From Wuchereria bancrofti (taxonomy: Eukaryota; Nematoda; Chromadorea; Rhabditida; Onchocercidae): a stretch of DNA of 64,000 bases. The DNA lies in contig SSBO01000005.1 in the NCBI GenBank assembly GCA_005281725.1, positions 620,001 to 684,000 of the forward strand, read 5' to 3'. The notes beneath the pieces were generated by a model that made no database searches, was not told the origin of the DNA, and saw only the letters and a list, made by a program, of their open reading frames with translations. Shown piece after piece: positions 61,617 through 64,000 of this stretch. The stretch's first letter is position 1, and every line of letters begins with the position of its first letter. Position numbers and translations under genes: made by a program.

Positions 61617-63128
61617 AAAATACCTGTGAGAATATTTATTTATTAAGTGCGCCGAAATAACATTGTAACGGAAATATCATTCACTCCAGCAACTATTAAG
61701 ACAAGCGTAAACGTCCGACTACTCACATTTGCGTGAACCACAAACGTCCTCTTATTCGGTCCGCCGTGTTTCACAATACCGACGGACGAGCCCTAAAATG
61801 GAAGGAGGAGCGCGATGAAAAATGTTTGTTCCTAAGCAGAAATTCTCCAACTGGTGTGTCACATCATTCGCTGCTTGTGTCGCACATGTGTAACAAGGAA
61901 GTTGGGAAGACTGGGAGTGAAGGCCAGGTCTAACTGTACTGACACGTCGAATCATACATTATCAGCTTACTGTCATCTGCGCTTCATTAAGCTATTAAAC
62001 ACTGGAAGCATTGAATAATTCCCGGTGAATTCATGGCCCTACCGTAGTCTGCTGTCAACCTGTTCACGATTTGAGGTGGACAACCTTGTTGACTTTATTT
62101 AGTTTTAGTCCTTTCTTTGTAGCAATTATAAAATTTGGTAAGGAATATCTGCCTGTCTGCAAATCTCGAGTTGACTGACAAACATGTCTATTAGTATCTG
62201 CACAGAGCGGTATAGTAGTTGTTATCATTCTTCCGTGTTCAGAGGTATTGAATTGAATTGAGGTCAGTCAGATCTGCATTTCAAGTCTCTTTGGATTCCA
62301 CGTGAGCATTACTTCAACGCAATCTCTGTGTTAGGAAAAGAGCGGCAGCGTAGTCTGAATCTTTTCAAAACCTTCCAGATAACAAGGGCCTTTGTTGTTT
62401 GTAGTCGGATGAAGCATTGGACAGTCAGACTAAGCAACGGGAATGCTAAGTATTTTTTCAAATTTTATGCATGTAAAGTTAGAAAAAGAGAGATTCTTGG
62501 GAAGAATTTTGGGCATTCTCCAACTGAGCCAGCAGCGATATGGCTTCACGACAAGCGTGTCGTCGACAGTCTGCCTGCCATTCCTACTGGACTGTATGCT
62601 GTGTTACAGTTATCATAATATTTAGTGCCTTCAATTTAAGAGATGTCAGGAGTATGCTGGTGGCCAACTGCAAAGCAAAAAGTGCCATGCCTAATTGTGG
62701 CAGGAAATTATCACCGTTGAGTGGTGCATGTCGGAGGAAAACTGCCCTAAGTGGGATTTGTGTGGAGTGGTTGGGCAGACAGTGACATTATTAAGAGTAT
62801 ATTCCCACTCACTCTTTGTTATGTCAAAGTTCATTTAATGACTATCACCAATGGAAGGTTGTTCGTCAGAAGTTGACAGATGACAGTCTTCGCCGTGTAC
62901 CGAAAGTTTCGGCTGTGATGAAGTTGAAAATTAGTGGTTGAACTTCTGATGCCAAACCAAACTCGAAAGGAAAACTGTTAGTAAATCGGGAGATGAGTCA
63001 TTCACGAACATAAAAATAAAAAAAGCATGCTTTATTGATAGTTTTGAGAAGTTAAACAGCCAAAATGGTGGCTTATATGTTTAACTGGGATCGGGAATAG
63101 TCTTAATTAAATTCATCTACAAATGAAT
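61617..63128. other. intergenic DNA upstream of UTP20
   Basis: Contains the presumed UTP20 promoter region. Three overlapping plus-strand open frames of 60-96 codons occur at 62328-62785, in a somewhat GC-richer patch. None shows a recognised domain or splice partner, so I do not call a gene. Confidence 0.45.
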
Positions 63129-63660
63129 TTACCCGAGCATATTGGCAGCGATTTCACTCGCTAACGATAGAGAATTGATAATGGTTTCATAAACAGTTAA
63201 AATGGGGTCTAGAATAATATTTTTAAGGCGTATGTCAACGCCTAAATCCACTTTTCCACTCATTTTGCATTGCGTTGTTTCGGACTGAGATCGGATAATC
63301 GTGATTTGATCCGGGCAGGAAGTTGATCTTATCTGTGGTGCCGAATGACTTTTTGCAACCAGAGACTGCATAATTCACCGAAAGTTACAAAGACTGAATT
63401 TAAGCTTAAAATCAAATTTAATGGATTCTTTTATTAACAAAGCTCTAATGAAACTGATTTTAATATAGTAAATGGAAATAAAGAAGTACCATTTGCGGCT
63501 TGAAATTCACTTGTGGTCGAACACTAAAATTCCACTGTAGAGCACCCATCGGGTTAGGCCACGTGAAGCAATGCCAAATTGCTGACAGGGCGAACAATAC
63601 CATTGTCGCCTGGAATATTTGACTAGAATGACTACACAACAAAGATGGAATGACGTCCAT
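63129..63660 (-). CDS. unrecognised small protein with N-terminal hydrophobic segment
   Basis: Two exons join in phase 0: 63490-63660 and 63129-63365. They give 135 residues if translation starts at ATG 63660. That ATG lies only 4 nt behind an acceptor (TTCATTTAG), as in a trans-spliced message. A hydrophobic stretch (TMVLFALSAIWHCFTW) near residue 20 could be a signal anchor or late signal peptide. The rest is polar, ending SEIAANMLG. Alternatively a second acceptor (ATATTCCAG before 63606) joins the exon from 63610 downward to the upstream exon at 63760-64000, which would make this the 3' end of a longer gene. No family was recognised. Confidence 0.5.
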
Positions 63661-63760
63661 TTTTCTAAATGAACAGGTAAGATAAAGCATTACGCATTAC
63701 TTTTACTATGTGTGGCCTGTGCTACAAGTAGAGCAAAAATTATTGGCTGGGGTCAGCATT

Positions 63761-64000
63761 CTGGCACGTTACCTTGAGCCAAACTTGTCTCATTTTCAGT
63801 AAAGAGAAGGCAGAAGACATAAATGGGGAAAAGTGGAAATGAACATATGTAATTGATCTGTACACCTGGCCACGAACTTTGCATAAAGAGAAGCGTGGCA
63901 GACGCATTTCTCCATCACAGTAAATGGTAGCCTTGAATCCTTTGGTGAGCAGCGAATGCACCGGACAGGTGATGGCGTATAGCAGTTTCAGATGGAATAT
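63761..64000 (-). CDS. partial exon of an unrecognised gene running off the window
   Basis: An open minus-strand frame enters from the window edge. It includes YAITCPVHSLLTKGF and YCDGEMRLPRFSLCKVRGQ. Possible donors are GTGTAC after the latter and GTAACG after MRQVWLK; the second leaves in phase 0 and could join the small gene downstream. Cysteine spacing and composition suggest an extracellular protein. Only the 3' part is visible, so no function is offered. Confidence 0.4.

Noticed and set aside
62328..62785. Overlapping plus-strand frames near 62.5 kb
   Set aside because: Three frames are open at once, starts are mostly non-ATG, and there are no domains or splice structure.
1..64000. CRISPR arrays, prokaryotic operons, Wolbachia-type insertions, or intact transposons
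   Set aside because: No spaced direct-repeat arrays, no long bacterial-style reading frames with ribosome sites, and no transposase or reverse-transcriptase motifs were seen.

Overview
The window is eukaryotic and almost certainly nematode. Genes are broken into many short exons, with introns bounded by GT and a strong TTTCAG/TTNCAG acceptor. Several start codons lie 4-20 nt behind such an acceptor, as in trans-spliced (SL) messages. One secreted protein combines ShK, EGF and Reeler modules, a typically nematode mixture. Intergenic DNA is AT-rich and full of microsatellites. I see no prokaryotic, phage or CRISPR content. The species cannot be fixed from the sequence; a clade III (spirurid) worm is my guess. 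No alignment was run: exon joins were made by hand and checked for reading phase.

Layout. 1-4.8 kb: AAT-type repeat, tRNA-Arg(CCT), then intergenic DNA with a perfect 17-bp hairpin. 4.8-7.4 kb (-): an eight-exon gene for stem-loop (histone mRNA hairpin) binding protein, the clearest small gene here. 7.8-8.75 kb (-): exons of an unrecognised gene directly upstream of it in the same orientation, possibly an operon partner. 8.75-13 kb: intergenic DNA with a diverged duplicated segment. 13.0-14.55 kb (+): 3' exons of a small multi-pass membrane protein. 14.6-19.4 kb: no assignable gene, but two unexplained open frames. 19.4-24.8 kb (+): a 15-exon secreted protein with Reeler, four EGF, ShK and a nitrobindin/THAP4-like C-terminal domain. 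27.36-29.01 kb (-): a five-exon secreted Cys-rich protein of unknown family.

31.4-61.6 kb is dominated by one very long minus-strand gene for UTP20 (U3 snoRNP / small-subunit processome HEAT-repeat protein). Its N-terminal exons lie at 54.2-61.6 kb and its C-terminal exons at 31.4-43.1 kb. The roughly 11-kb gap between them holds, on the opposite strand, a complete 19-exon gene for a long leucine-rich-repeat protein (46.1-53.8 kb). That protein has an LRR N-cap, many repeats, a Cys-rich C-cap and a hydrophobic tail that suggests a GPI anchor. The same gap contains an unexplained 186-codon plus-strand open frame between two CATA-type microsatellites. 63.1-64 kb (-): a small unrecognised gene, with a further exon running off the window.

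Functionally the window mixes housekeeping RNA biology (SLBP for histone mRNA, UTP20 for 18S rRNA maturation, a tRNA) with extracellular-matrix or cell-surface proteins (the Reeler/EGF/ShK protein, the LRR protein and the Cys-rich secreted protein). Nothing shows that these neighbours act in one pathway.
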